A program made the position numbers and the translations under genes. This document shows positions 14,369-20,929 of a stretch of DNA of 20,929 bases, in pieces (position 1 is the stretch's first letter; each line of letters opens with the position of its first letter). Location of the stretch: positions 1 through 20,929 of the forward strand of contig JAABTR010000091.1 of the NCBI GenBank assembly GCA_011389755.1, read 5' to 3'. Source of the stretch: Deltaproteobacteria bacterium. Lineage in GTDB: Bacteria > Myxococcota_A > Polyangia > JAAYKL01. The notes under the pieces were generated by a model. It was given only the letters and a program-made list of their open reading frames with translations. It was not told the DNA's origin and ran no database searches.

Positions 14369-14507
14369 GATCCGCGCCCTGGCCCTGCACCGGCCTTGCC
14401 CTTTTTCATCCAGACATGTTTACTCAACATAGACGGAAGCCCGCTTGAAAACGCGTCACAATGACCATCACGAGCCCCGGGCGGCTCGGCAGCCAAGGGA
14501 GGGCACA

Positions 14508-15248
14508 GTGTCTTACAAGGGAATTCGACAAGAGCAGTTCGCCGGCCGCGGCGCGCTGGATGTTCGCACCGCCGCCCAGTCTTCCGCCGATGAACGCAGC
14601 GCCTTCATCCGCAGAACCTACGGTCACCTCGCCGGAGCGATCTTGGTGTTCGCGCTGCTCGAGGCGGTCCTGCTCGGACCCATGAGGCCGGCGGTGGAGC
14701 CGCTCATCCAGGCCATGCTGGCCTCCCGGTTCGGTTGGCTCATCGTGCTGGGGCTCTTCATGGCGGTGGGCTGGATCGCGGATCGCTGGGCCCGCTCGCA
14801 AAAATCTCCAGCGATGCAGTACCTGGGGCTCGGCCTCTATGTGTTCGCCGAGGCGATCATCTTTTTGCCCCTTTTGTTTATGGCGGCGTTCTATTCTTCG
14901 CCCACCGTGATCCCCATGGCCGGGATCCTCACCGGGACCTTGTTCATCGGGCTGACAGGCACCGTGTTCATCACCCGCAAGGACTTCTCCTTTTTGCGCT
15001 CGGCGCTCATGATAGGCGGCTTCATCGCCCTGGGGGTCATCGTCGTGGCCATCCTCTTCGGCTTCGAGCTCGGGATGCTCTTCTCGGTGCTCATGATCGC
15101 GCTGGCCGGAGGATACATCCTCTACTACACCTCCAACATCCTCCACCACTACGGGCCCCAGCAGCACGTGGCCGCCTCACTGGCCCTGTTCGCCGCGGTG
15201 GCCCTCATGTTCTGGTATGCGGTGCGGCTCTTCATGTCCCGCGACTGA
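14508..15248 (+). CDS. Bax inhibitor-1 / YccA family membrane protein
   Basis: A 246-residue protein from GTG 14508, chosen because AAGGGAGGG lies five bases upstream. After a polar ~50-residue N-terminus there are seven hydrophobic segments. They include LAGAILVFALLEAVLLGP, FGWLIVLGLFMAVGWIA, YLGLGLYVFAEAIIFLPLLF and the C-terminal LALFAAVALMFWYAVRLF. The pattern GILTGTLFIGLTGTVFITRKDFSFL resembles the BI-1/YccA core. Bacterial members form pH-sensitive calcium-permeable pores or regulate the FtsH membrane protease; which applies here is unknown. It is divergent from the symporter and followed, after 130 bases, by two small heat-shock genes, consistent with an envelope-stress role (inference). 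Confidence 0.88.
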   Translation: MSYKGIRQEQFAGRGALDVRTAAQSSADERSAFIRRTYGHLAGAILVFALLEAVLLGPMRPAVEPLIQAMLASRFGWLIVLGLFMAVGWIADRWARSQKSPAMQYLGLGLYVFAEAIIFLPLLFMAAFYSSPTVIPMAGILTGTLFIGLTGTVFITRKDFSFLRSALMIGGFIALGVIVVAILFGFELGMLFSVLMIALAGGYILYYTSNILHHYGPQQHVAASLALFAAVALMFWYAVRLFMSRD

Positions 15249-15378
15249 CGAGCTGCGCGCCCTTTAAAAAATCGCCCCGCGCCTCTTTACTGGCCTTCAT
15301 CGATGCACACACTGTTTGGCGAGCGACACGAAAGAGGTCGCTTCCCAAAATATCACAAGAACTTCAAGGAGGTCAGCC

Positions 15379-15819
15379 ATGTTCGGACCAAGAGGTTTTC
15401 GTTCGCGAGACATCTTCGAGGAGATGAACCGTTTAAACCGTCAGATGAACCGGTTGTTCGGCGATCTTGAAAATCGCACTCCCTCGTCCAGCGACGTGTT
15501 TCCGCCCCTCAACATCTACGATGACGGGGAGTCCTTCTTCATCCGCGCGGAGATGCCCGGCATCGATCCCGACAAGCTCGAGGTGCACGCCACCACCGAG
15601 GCGCTCACCATCAAAGGAGAGCGACCGCCTGTCGAGCCGAGAGAGGGGGTCAGCTATCACCGCAAGGAGCGCGATCACGGCCGCTTCAATCGGTCGATAG
15701 CGCTGCCGCAGGCGGTCAACCCCGAAAAGATCATCGCGAACTACAAGCTGGGAGTGCTCGACGTCATGCTCCCGCGCGCCGAGGAGACCAAGCCGCGCAG
15801 GGTAAAAATTCAAGGCTGA
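15379..15819 (+). CDS. Small heat-shock protein, Hsp20/alpha-crystallin family (copy 1)
   Basis: A 146-residue protein from ATG 15379, with AAGGAGG six bases upstream. The N-terminal arm (MFGPRGFRSRDIFEEMNRLNRQMNRLF) precedes an alpha-crystallin domain at about 38-140. That domain contains PPLNIYDDGESFFIRAEMPGIDPDKLEV, ALTIKGER, the YHRKERDHGRFNRSIALP strand and YKLGVLDVMLPR. The extension is very short (PRRVKIQG), with VKI as a partial I-x-I oligomer motif. These proteins hold unfolding clients without ATP. No CIRCE element or clear heat-shock promoter is visible upstream. It is followed 72 bases later by a second Hsp20 gene on the same strand. Confidence 0.95.
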   Translation: MFGPRGFRSRDIFEEMNRLNRQMNRLFGDLENRTPSSSDVFPPLNIYDDGESFFIRAEMPGIDPDKLEVHATTEALTIKGERPPVEPREGVSYHRKERDHGRFNRSIALPQAVNPEKIIANYKLGVLDVMLPRAEETKPRRVKIQG

Positions 15820-15891
15820 GCGCGTCAGTTTCCATGATGAAAAAACGGTGAAACGTAAAGCTGACGAATTACCCGAGAAGGAGAGTCTATC

Positions 15892-16305
15892 ATGGCCGAA
15901 AATACAGAAAAAAAAGCGATCGAGACCAGGAACAAAGAAGAGATCAGCCGCGCCGAAGGCGAACCGACCCGGGCCGGGGTCTTTTACACACCGCTGGTCG
16001 ACATCTTTGAAAATGAAAAAGAGATCACCGTGACAGCCGATCTCCCCGGGGTCTCCCGCGACCACCTGGACATCGACGTCCGCGACAACGTGCTGACGCT
16101 CACCGGGCAGGTCCAAGAGCCCGACACCCGTTTCAACCCGGTCTATACCGAGTACGGAGTGGGCGGGTACCTGCGGCGCTTTAACCTGAGCAATAAAATC
16201 GATCAGTCTAAGATCCAAGCCAACATGAATGACGGCGTCCTCACCCTCACGCTCCCCAAGGCAGAGCGGCTTCAGCCCCGCAAGGTCAACATCACCACGG
16301 CTTGA
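15892..16305 (+). CDS. Small heat-shock protein, Hsp20/alpha-crystallin family (copy 2)
   Basis: A 137-residue protein from ATG 15892, with GAAGGAGAG about seven bases upstream. Its N-terminal arm is short and charged (MAENTEKKAIETRNKEEISRAEGE), unlike that of copy 1. The alpha-crystallin domain (about 33-132) includes PLVDIFENEKEITVTADLPGVSRDHLDIDV, VLTLTGQV, GYLRRFNLSNKID and MNDGVLTLTLPKAE. It ends with PRKVNITTA, containing V-N-I as an I-x-I-like motif. The two copies are clearly diverged, so this is an old duplication; hetero-oligomers are possible. It is convergent with the tolC-like gene. Confidence 0.95.
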   Translation: MAENTEKKAIETRNKEEISRAEGEPTRAGVFYTPLVDIFENEKEITVTADLPGVSRDHLDIDVRDNVLTLTGQVQEPDTRFNPVYTEYGVGGYLRRFNLSNKIDQSKIQANMNDGVLTLTLPKAERLQPRKVNITTA

Positions 16306-16339
16306 GACGCGCGGGGCCCCGTCTCGCACCGCCGCGCGC

Positions 16340-17905
16340 TCACCCGGCCGGCATCGGCTGCGTGGAGACAGGTGGCGCGTTCTTGACGGACTCCAGGATA
16401 TCCTCGCCCACCGATCTGAGCAGCGCCAACAGGTTGACCTGGGCCTCGAGCCGTTTGACCGCCAAGTTGACATTCGCCGCGGATAGAGTCCGCCGCGCGT
16501 CCGTCACCTCCAAAGAAGAGCCGGTCCCCGCTCGATAGGACGCCTCGACCAAGGTGAGCCCCTCCTTGGCCAGCTTGGCCTGGTTGTCGGCGATGCGCAC
16601 GGAGGTCAAAGTCGCCAAGTAGTCGCGCTGAGCCTTGCGGACGGTCGTGCTGACACTGACCTTGGTCTCTTCGAGCTGAATCATCGCCTGTCTGAGCGAC
16701 GCGCGCTTCTCGTCCAGATCGGCGTAACGAAAGTGGTTGTAGATCGGCACCGACAGCGTGAAGACCAAGGACCACCGGGACCGATCCTGTGATCCCAGGT
16801 CGGCCGGCTTGGTGAACTGGTACTGGAGGCCCCAGCCCACGTCGAGGGTGGGCAGGAACTGCATCCAGGACGCATCGAGCTGCGTGTCGGCCACGTCGAC
16901 CATCGCCCGTTTGAAGGCCACGTCGCTGTGGGAGCGCAGCGCCTGCTCCACCAACTGGGGACTTCGCTTGTCTGGAACAGGGACCGCGGGCGCCTCCACG
17001 GGCAGGGGGAGGCCGTCCACCTGAGCGGCGCTTGCCAGGGCGTCTCGCGCGTTGTCGAACGACAGATGGGCCGAGATGAGCTCTTGACGAAACTGCTCCA
17101 GATCGGTCTCGGCCCGAATCACGTCGATGCGCAGCCCCATGCCGGCGTCGAACCTGGCCTTGGCCACTTCGAGATGGTGGGCCGCCGAGCGAACCTGTGT
17201 CTCGCGCAGCGCGATGAGATCCCTCGCCATGAGGGCCATGAAGTATCCCTGGGCCAGCTGGTGGAGCATCATCTGCCGCCCGTCTTCCACGCCGGCGCGG
17301 GCTGCCTCTGCGCCCCGCCTCGCCGTGGCGATGGTCATCCAGGACTTGGCGTTGACGAGGCTCATGCCCACCTCGACTTTGCCTGATAAATTTTCTTGGT
17401 AGCGGACGACCAGAGGCTGCATGTTGGGCAGGCTCATCCCAGCCGGGAGGTTGGAGGCAAAGTCTACAGTGTCCTCGTGGTCGTTGTGCATGTAGGTCAT
17501 GCTCGCCTGGGCGCCGGGCATCACCAGGGCGTAGGCTTGGCTGAGCTTGGCGTCCGCTTTTTCGATCTCCAGCCGGGCCGCCTCGAAGCTCAGGTTGCGC
17601 TTCTGGGCCGCCTCGAGCAGCTCTTCGAGCGTCATGGCCGGGCCGGGAGTGATGTCCGGCAGATCCACATCGCGCGTCGCCTGGGCTGCCGCATAATACT
17701 TGAGCGACGCGTCGTCGGGCGAATCCCCCGGCTGCCCTGCCGTCGCATCCGCCGCGTCGTCGACACTCTCCGAAGGAGCTGTCGCCGGGGCGTCAGGCGT
17801 GGCCAGAGGCGGCTGCTTCTCTCGCTGAGCCCGGGCGCCCGGACCGAGGCCTGTGAAGAAAAAAGCTGTCACGACGAAACAAAAAATCCCGTACTTCCGC
17901 TTCAT
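16340..17905 (-). CDS. TolC-family outer-membrane efflux protein
   Basis: A 521-residue protein with a signal peptide (about 1-26, ending GARA) and a Pro/Ala-rich stretch up to about residue 85. Two outer-membrane-efflux (OEP) repeats follow. Their long amphipathic helices include TLEELLEAAQKRNLSFEAARLEIEKADAKLSQAYA, SGKVEVGMSLVNAKSWM, LDVGWGLQYQFTKPA, LVFTLSVPIYNHFRYADLDEKRASLRQA and AKLAKEGLTLVEASYRAGTGSSLEVTDARRTL. TolC proteins form trimeric outer-membrane channels for RND, ABC or type I export. No inner-membrane or adaptor gene is adjacent, so the partner is elsewhere. GGAAGG lies six bases before ATG 17905, and a 6-bp hairpin (17918-17936) sits just upstream of it. Confidence 0.93.
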   Translation of the reverse strand: MKRKYGIFCFVVTAFFFTGLGPGARAQREKQPPLATPDAPATAPSESVDDAADATAGQPGDSPDDASLKYYAAAQATRDVDLPDITPGPAMTLEELLEAAQKRNLSFEAARLEIEKADAKLSQAYALVMPGAQASMTYMHNDHEDTVDFASNLPAGMSLPNMQPLVVRYQENLSGKVEVGMSLVNAKSWMTIATARRGAEAARAGVEDGRQMMLHQLAQGYFMALMARDLIALRETQVRSAAHHLEVAKARFDAGMGLRIDVIRAETDLEQFRQELISAHLSFDNARDALASAAQVDGLPLPVEAPAVPVPDKRSPQLVEQALRSHSDVAFKRAMVDVADTQLDASWMQFLPTLDVGWGLQYQFTKPADLGSQDRSRWSLVFTLSVPIYNHFRYADLDEKRASLRQAMIQLEETKVSVSTTVRKAQRDYLATLTSVRIADNQAKLAKEGLTLVEASYRAGTGSSLEVTDARRTLSAANVNLAVKRLEAQVNLLALLRSVGEDILESVKNAPPVSTQPMPAG

Positions 17906-17961
17906 GGGGTGGCCTTCCGAAGAAAAAAAATCTTCGCTATGAGATAGCTGCGCGGCGAAGC

Positions 17962-18084
17962 TGTCAACCCCGGTTTTTCCTCAAACTGTCAGTTGACGAG
18001 GACTGGTCTGGTCTCAAGCTGCATCAGTTGAATTGTGACTTTCGCCTGAAGACGTTAAGTTGGGTTATCAATAGGGTCAACTGA
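17962..18084. promoter_or_regulatory. Divergent regulatory region with three TCAGTTGA octamers
   Basis: The 226-base gap between tolC and the PEGA gene holds TCAGTTGA at 17989-17996 (+), 18024-18031 (+) and 18077-18084 (-). The first lies in an 11-base palindrome, AACTGTCAGTT (17984-17994). A related GTCAAC is at 17963-17968; its complement supplies TTGACA (17962-17967), which would be a consensus -35 box for tolC, but the -10 candidate 17 bases on (TCTCAT) is weak. The repeats look like sites for one regulator controlling both genes (inference). Confidence 0.5.
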
Positions 18085-18131
18085 ATGCCGGCGCTCCTCG
18101 AGCCCGCCGGATCATTGTAAGGACGCGGAAG

Positions 18132-19658
18132 GTGAAAAAAGCACTATCAGGTATCCTCGCAGTCTCCGTCGTCGCGGCTATAAGCGGCGGAGCTGCGGGT
18201 CAGCCGCGGGACAATCCGCTCGATCGGGCCCGCCGCCACATGGAGATGGGACAAAAAGCGTTCTCCGAGGGCAGCTACGAAGAAGCCGCCGACCGTTTCA
18301 TCGACGCCTTCTCCGCGTCACCGTTCCCGGCGTTCATCTACAACGCGGCCTTGTCTTACGAAAAATCCGGCTCCTACGAGAGAGCCGCGGACTTCTACAG
18401 CCGGTACCTCGACGCGGAGCCCAAAGCCCCGGATGCGGACGATGTCCGCGAAAAGATCGCGTCTTTGCTGCGCACAGCGAAGGCGCAGGCGGCCGCAGCC
18501 GCGGGCACACAGGACGAGCCCCCCGCCCCGGAGCCGGAAGTCAGCATCACCGAGCTCGAGATGAAGTCGCTCATCTCCGTGCGAACCAACCCGCCCGACG
18601 CTCGCATCAAGATCGTCGATGAAGACGGCGACGTGGTCGCATCCCTGGACGGCGACGCGGCTCAGACCGTCGTCAAGGGGAGCTACACGATCGAGGCCAG
18701 CCACCCGAACTTCCGCACCGTCGAGACGAAGATCCACGTCACCGCAGGTCAGGTCTATGTGGTCGTCGTGGAGATGAGCCAAGGCGCCTTTCTCGGCTTT
18801 TTGCGCGTCACCAGCGACGTGCCTTCCGCCACTGTGCACATCGACAATCGCGAGCTCGGAGCTGTGGGCACCACCCCTTGGGGCAACGTCCTGCCCACCG
18901 GCCCCCACACGGTGTGGGTTGGAAAACCCGGCTTTGAGACCGTGGAAGAGACCATCGAGCTCGAGTTGGGACGTGAACACGAGCTCTTCGTGGAGCTAGA
19001 GCGCCTCCACTTCGGAACGCTGGAGGTCAAGACCAACGTCGAAAACGCCCAGGTCTACGTGGGCTCCCGTCTCGTCGGCGACGCCCCCCTCGAGACCCAG
19101 CTGCCCCCGGGAAAGCACGCGGTCACCATCTCGGCCGAGGACATGAAGAGCTACGAGACGATCGCGACGGTGGAAGGCGGCAAGAGCACGAAGCTGCTCG
19201 TCAGAATGAACCCCAAGCCCAGCCGATCCTCTGCTTGGGTGTCGGCTTCGGTCGGCGCAGCGCTCCTGGCCGCAGGCGGGGTCACGGGCGGTTTCGCCCT
19301 GAAAAACCGCAACGAGCTTCGAGAGCTGCGCCGCGACGGCCGCCTGGCCGACGACGATCCCCGCATCCAGCGCGGTTTCCTGCTCGGGCTCGGCGCGGAC
19401 GTGGCGTTCGGACTGGGTGCCGTGGTCGCCGGGGTGAGCATCTACTACTTCCTCCGGGATCCGCTCCCGCCCTCCGAAGGAAAAATCGTCGACCCGGTCG
19501 ATTTCGAAAAAAACCCCGAGCCCGCGGCCCAGCCGGAAGAACCGTCCGCCGACGTTTTGTCGTCCGACGCGTCCACCGCCCCACCCAGGCCCACCTTCGT
19601 GGTCGCGCCTTTGGCGGGCCCCCACGCGGCCGGTCTAGGGCTTTCGGTGGCATTTTGA
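18132..19658 (+). CDS. TPR and triple-PEGA periplasmic/envelope protein
   Basis: A 508-residue protein from GTG 18132, with AAGGA eight bases upstream. A signal peptide (about 1-23) leads into tetratricopeptide repeats (about 33-100, GQKAFSEGSYEEAADRF and YNAALSYEKSGSYERAADFYSRYL). An Ala/Pro linker follows, then three PEGA repeats: about 146-218, 220-295 and 296-365 (for example LPTGPHTVWVGKPGFETV, QLPPGKHAVTI). Two hydrophobic segments (about 371-391 and 415-437) flank a charged loop; the last ~70 residues are Pro/acidic and end GPHAAGLGLSVAF, a terminal-strand pattern common in myxobacterial PEGA proteins. PEGA domains are beta-sandwiches suited to surface or cell-wall binding. The specific function is unknown. 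An FG-GAP lipoprotein gene follows after 14 bases. Confidence 0.9.
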   Translation: MKKALSGILAVSVVAAISGGAAGQPRDNPLDRARRHMEMGQKAFSEGSYEEAADRFIDAFSASPFPAFIYNAALSYEKSGSYERAADFYSRYLDAEPKAPDADDVREKIASLLRTAKAQAAAAAGTQDEPPAPEPEVSITELEMKSLISVRTNPPDARIKIVDEDGDVVASLDGDAAQTVVKGSYTIEASHPNFRTVETKIHVTAGQVYVVVVEMSQGAFLGFLRVTSDVPSATVHIDNRELGAVGTTPWGNVLPTGPHTVWVGKPGFETVEETIELELGREHELFVELERLHFGTLEVKTNVENAQVYVGSRLVGDAPLETQLPPGKHAVTISAEDMKSYETIATVEGGKSTKLLVRMNPKPSRSSAWVSASVGAALLAAGGVTGGFALKNRNELRELRRDGRLADDDPRIQRGFLLGLGADVAFGLGAVVAGVSIYYFLRDPLPPSEGKIVDPVDFEKNPEPAAQPEEPSADVLSSDASTAPPRPTFVVAPLAGPHAAGLGLSVAF

Positions 19659-19672
19659 CCAGGAGATCGGCC

Positions 19673-20929
19673 ATGAAAGGAGCCTTCGAGATGCTCGCCC
19701 GAATAGCCGCTTTCGCGGCCGCGGTCTTCGCATTGAGCTGCTCTTCCATCGATTTTTTCGGTTACGCCGAAAACACCGGGCTCGACGTCGTCGAGCGTCC
19801 CAAAAACTACGGCTCTTCTCGGTTCGGCTCACAGCTCGCCGCCACGGGAGACGCCCGCTACGACATCCTCGCGGTCTCGGCCGGCCGCGGGAGCAAGACG
19901 GTCTTTTACGACTTGGCCGTCGAAGGCGCGCTCAAAAACCTCGAAAGTCCGCGCAAGGGCTACCCCGCGCGCAGCGCTACAATAGAGCGGACGGGCAGCG
20001 GCGCCTCCTTGGTCGGTCTCCCCTCGTGGTGGGCACAAAATCCCGACACCGGAAAGGCCCGGGCCATCGGAGGGTGCGTCGCCATCGGACAGCCCGGAGC
20101 CGGCGAAGACGAGGACGAGCCCCGCGTCGCGATCCAGTGCCTCGGCACCGACCTGCACGAAGAACTCATCTCTCCTCCGATCCCAAACGCGGCCGAGGTG
20201 TCATCGGCGCCGTCCCACGAGGGCTTCGGACAAGAGCTGGCGGCCATCCGCCCCGAAAAAGGGGGCGAGAGGTCTCTTCTGGCCGCAGCGTCGGACAAGT
20301 ACGTGGTGGTCTACTCGGCCTCGGGTGACGCAAACCGCTCCCAGCTGGTGGACCTGCGCTCGTCCGCCGACCCCTATTACCGGGACTCGGAGCGCGTGTT
20401 CGAGCTCACCGCGGGACGCGCAGCCCTGCCCCTGCCCTGGGATGACACCCCACAGCGGCGCTACTTCGTCGCCGTCACCCTAAAAAATCACGAAGATTTT
20501 CGAACCGTCTTGTTCGTGCAAAACGGGACGCTCCTCGAGCGTGCCGCGTGCTTGGAGCTCACCAGCAGCCCGGGGTTCGGCGGCGTGATGACCACCGGAG
20601 ACTTGGACGCCGACGGCGATGACGAGCTCATCATCGCCCCCAGCGCCCTGCCGGACCGGCGAAACGAAGTGCGCATCTACCGAGTCGCTCGCCTCATCGG
20701 CGAAGGAGATCCCCAAAGCTGCCTGGGTGACGACTTCATCCCGGATGGGTCCTTGACTCCCGGGGTGACCGATGGGAGCATTTCGTGCGGAAACGGCTGC
20801 GAGTTCGGCAAGCAGCTCGTCGCCGGAGACATCGCCACCGACGACGCGGGACAAGAGCTTGCGATCGGGGCGCCGGGAGCCACGGTCGACGGCAAATCCC
20901 GCGCCGGGGCCGTCTACATCTACCGAGGG
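19673..20929 (+). CDS. FG-GAP (integrin-alpha-like) repeat lipoprotein, 3' end cut by window edge
   Basis: The frame is open from ATG 19673 to the window end (419 residues); AGGAGA lies seven bases upstream. The N-terminus has a hydrophobic signal ending FALSCSS, so Cys25 is a probable lipid attachment site although the lipobox is not ideal. At least four FG-GAP-like blades are visible, starting FGSQLAATGD, FGQELAAIRP, FGGVMTTGDLDADGDDELIIAPS and FGKQLVAGDIATDDAGQELAIGAPG. Asp310-Asp317 form a D-x-D-x-D-G-x-D calcium loop. This predicts a surface or periplasmic beta-propeller for binding proteins or polysaccharide (inference). It lies 14 bases after the PEGA gene, so the two are probably co-transcribed. 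Confidence 0.88.
   Translation, partial: MKGAFEMLARIAAFAAAVFALSCSSIDFFGYAENTGLDVVERPKNYGSSRFGSQLAATGDARYDILAVSAGRGSKTVFYDLAVEGALKNLESPRKGYPARSATIERTGSGASLVGLPSWWAQNPDTGKARAIGGCVAIGQPGAGEDEDEPRVAIQCLGTDLHEELISPPIPNAAEVSSAPSHEGFGQELAAIRPEKGGERSLLAAASDKYVVVYSASGDANRSQLVDLRSSADPYYRDSERVFELTAGRAALPLPWDDTPQRRYFVAVTLKNHEDFRTVLFVQNGTLLERAACLELTSSPGFGGVMTTGDLDADGDDELIIAPSALPDRRNEVRIYRVARLIGEGDPQSCLGDDFIPDGSLTPGVTDGSISCGNGCEFGKQLVAGDIATDDAGQELAIGAPGATVDGKSRAGAVYIYRG

Noticed and set aside
15249..15378. CIRCE or sigma-32 type heat-shock promoter upstream of the first Hsp20 gene
   Set aside because: No TTAGCACTC-N9-GAGTGCTAA repeat and no convincing CTTGAA/CCCCAT pair could be found.
1..20929. CRISPR array, insertion sequence, integrase or phage genes
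   Set aside because: No regularly spaced repeats, terminal inverted repeats, transposase or integrase motifs were seen, and gene content is core chromosomal.

Overview
This GC-rich window looks like chromosomal core sequence from a Myxococcota-type bacterium (formerly Deltaproteobacteria). The clues are a single-domain PilZ protein, a bactofilin, a TPR/PEGA periplasmic protein, an FG-GAP lipoprotein and long Ala/Pro-rich linkers. I infer this from family content; no marker such as rRNA is present. I see no mobile element, phage gene, CRISPR array or defence system.

Layout. (1) Positions 1-1441, minus strand: tRNA-Val(CAC) with its own promoter and terminator, then two overlapping HD-domain genes. 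The first resembles the C-terminal part of a CCA-adding enzyme without its catalytic head; the second runs off the left edge. (2) 1533-2381: cutA, convergent with an unrecognised 170-residue gene. (3) 2555-5858, plus strand: an S41/PDZ protease homologue whose catalytic triad is replaced, then RNase G (rng) overlapping a PilZ gene by ATGA. (4) 5876-14332, minus strand: a long co-directional block. In transcription order it is a dicarboxylate/amino-acid symporter, asnS, a small membrane protein, a metallo-beta-lactamase-fold hydrolase, dnaX, ybaB/ebfC, recR, a LolB-like lipoprotein and a bactofilin. (5) 14508-16305, plus strand: a Bax-inhibitor-1 family membrane protein and two Hsp20 chaperones. 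(6) 16340-17905: a TolC-like outer-membrane protein, divergent from a TPR/PEGA protein and an FG-GAP lipoprotein cut by the right edge.

How the genes fit together. dnaX-ybaB-recR is the conserved replication/recombination cluster; here it is tightly packed with an upstream hydrolase and a downstream lipoprotein gene. rng-PilZ is a translationally coupled pair that could link c-di-GMP to RNA decay (inference). The right end is concerned with the cell envelope.

Most notable observations: the inactive-looking S41 protein; an exact E. coli-type A AAA AAG heptamer in dnaX with an in-frame -1 double stop downstream; the head-less CCA-enzyme homologue beside a tRNA with no encoded CCA; the rng-PilZ overlap; a thrice-repeated octamer between tolC and the PEGA gene; and a promoter that would make the symporter mRNA leaderless.
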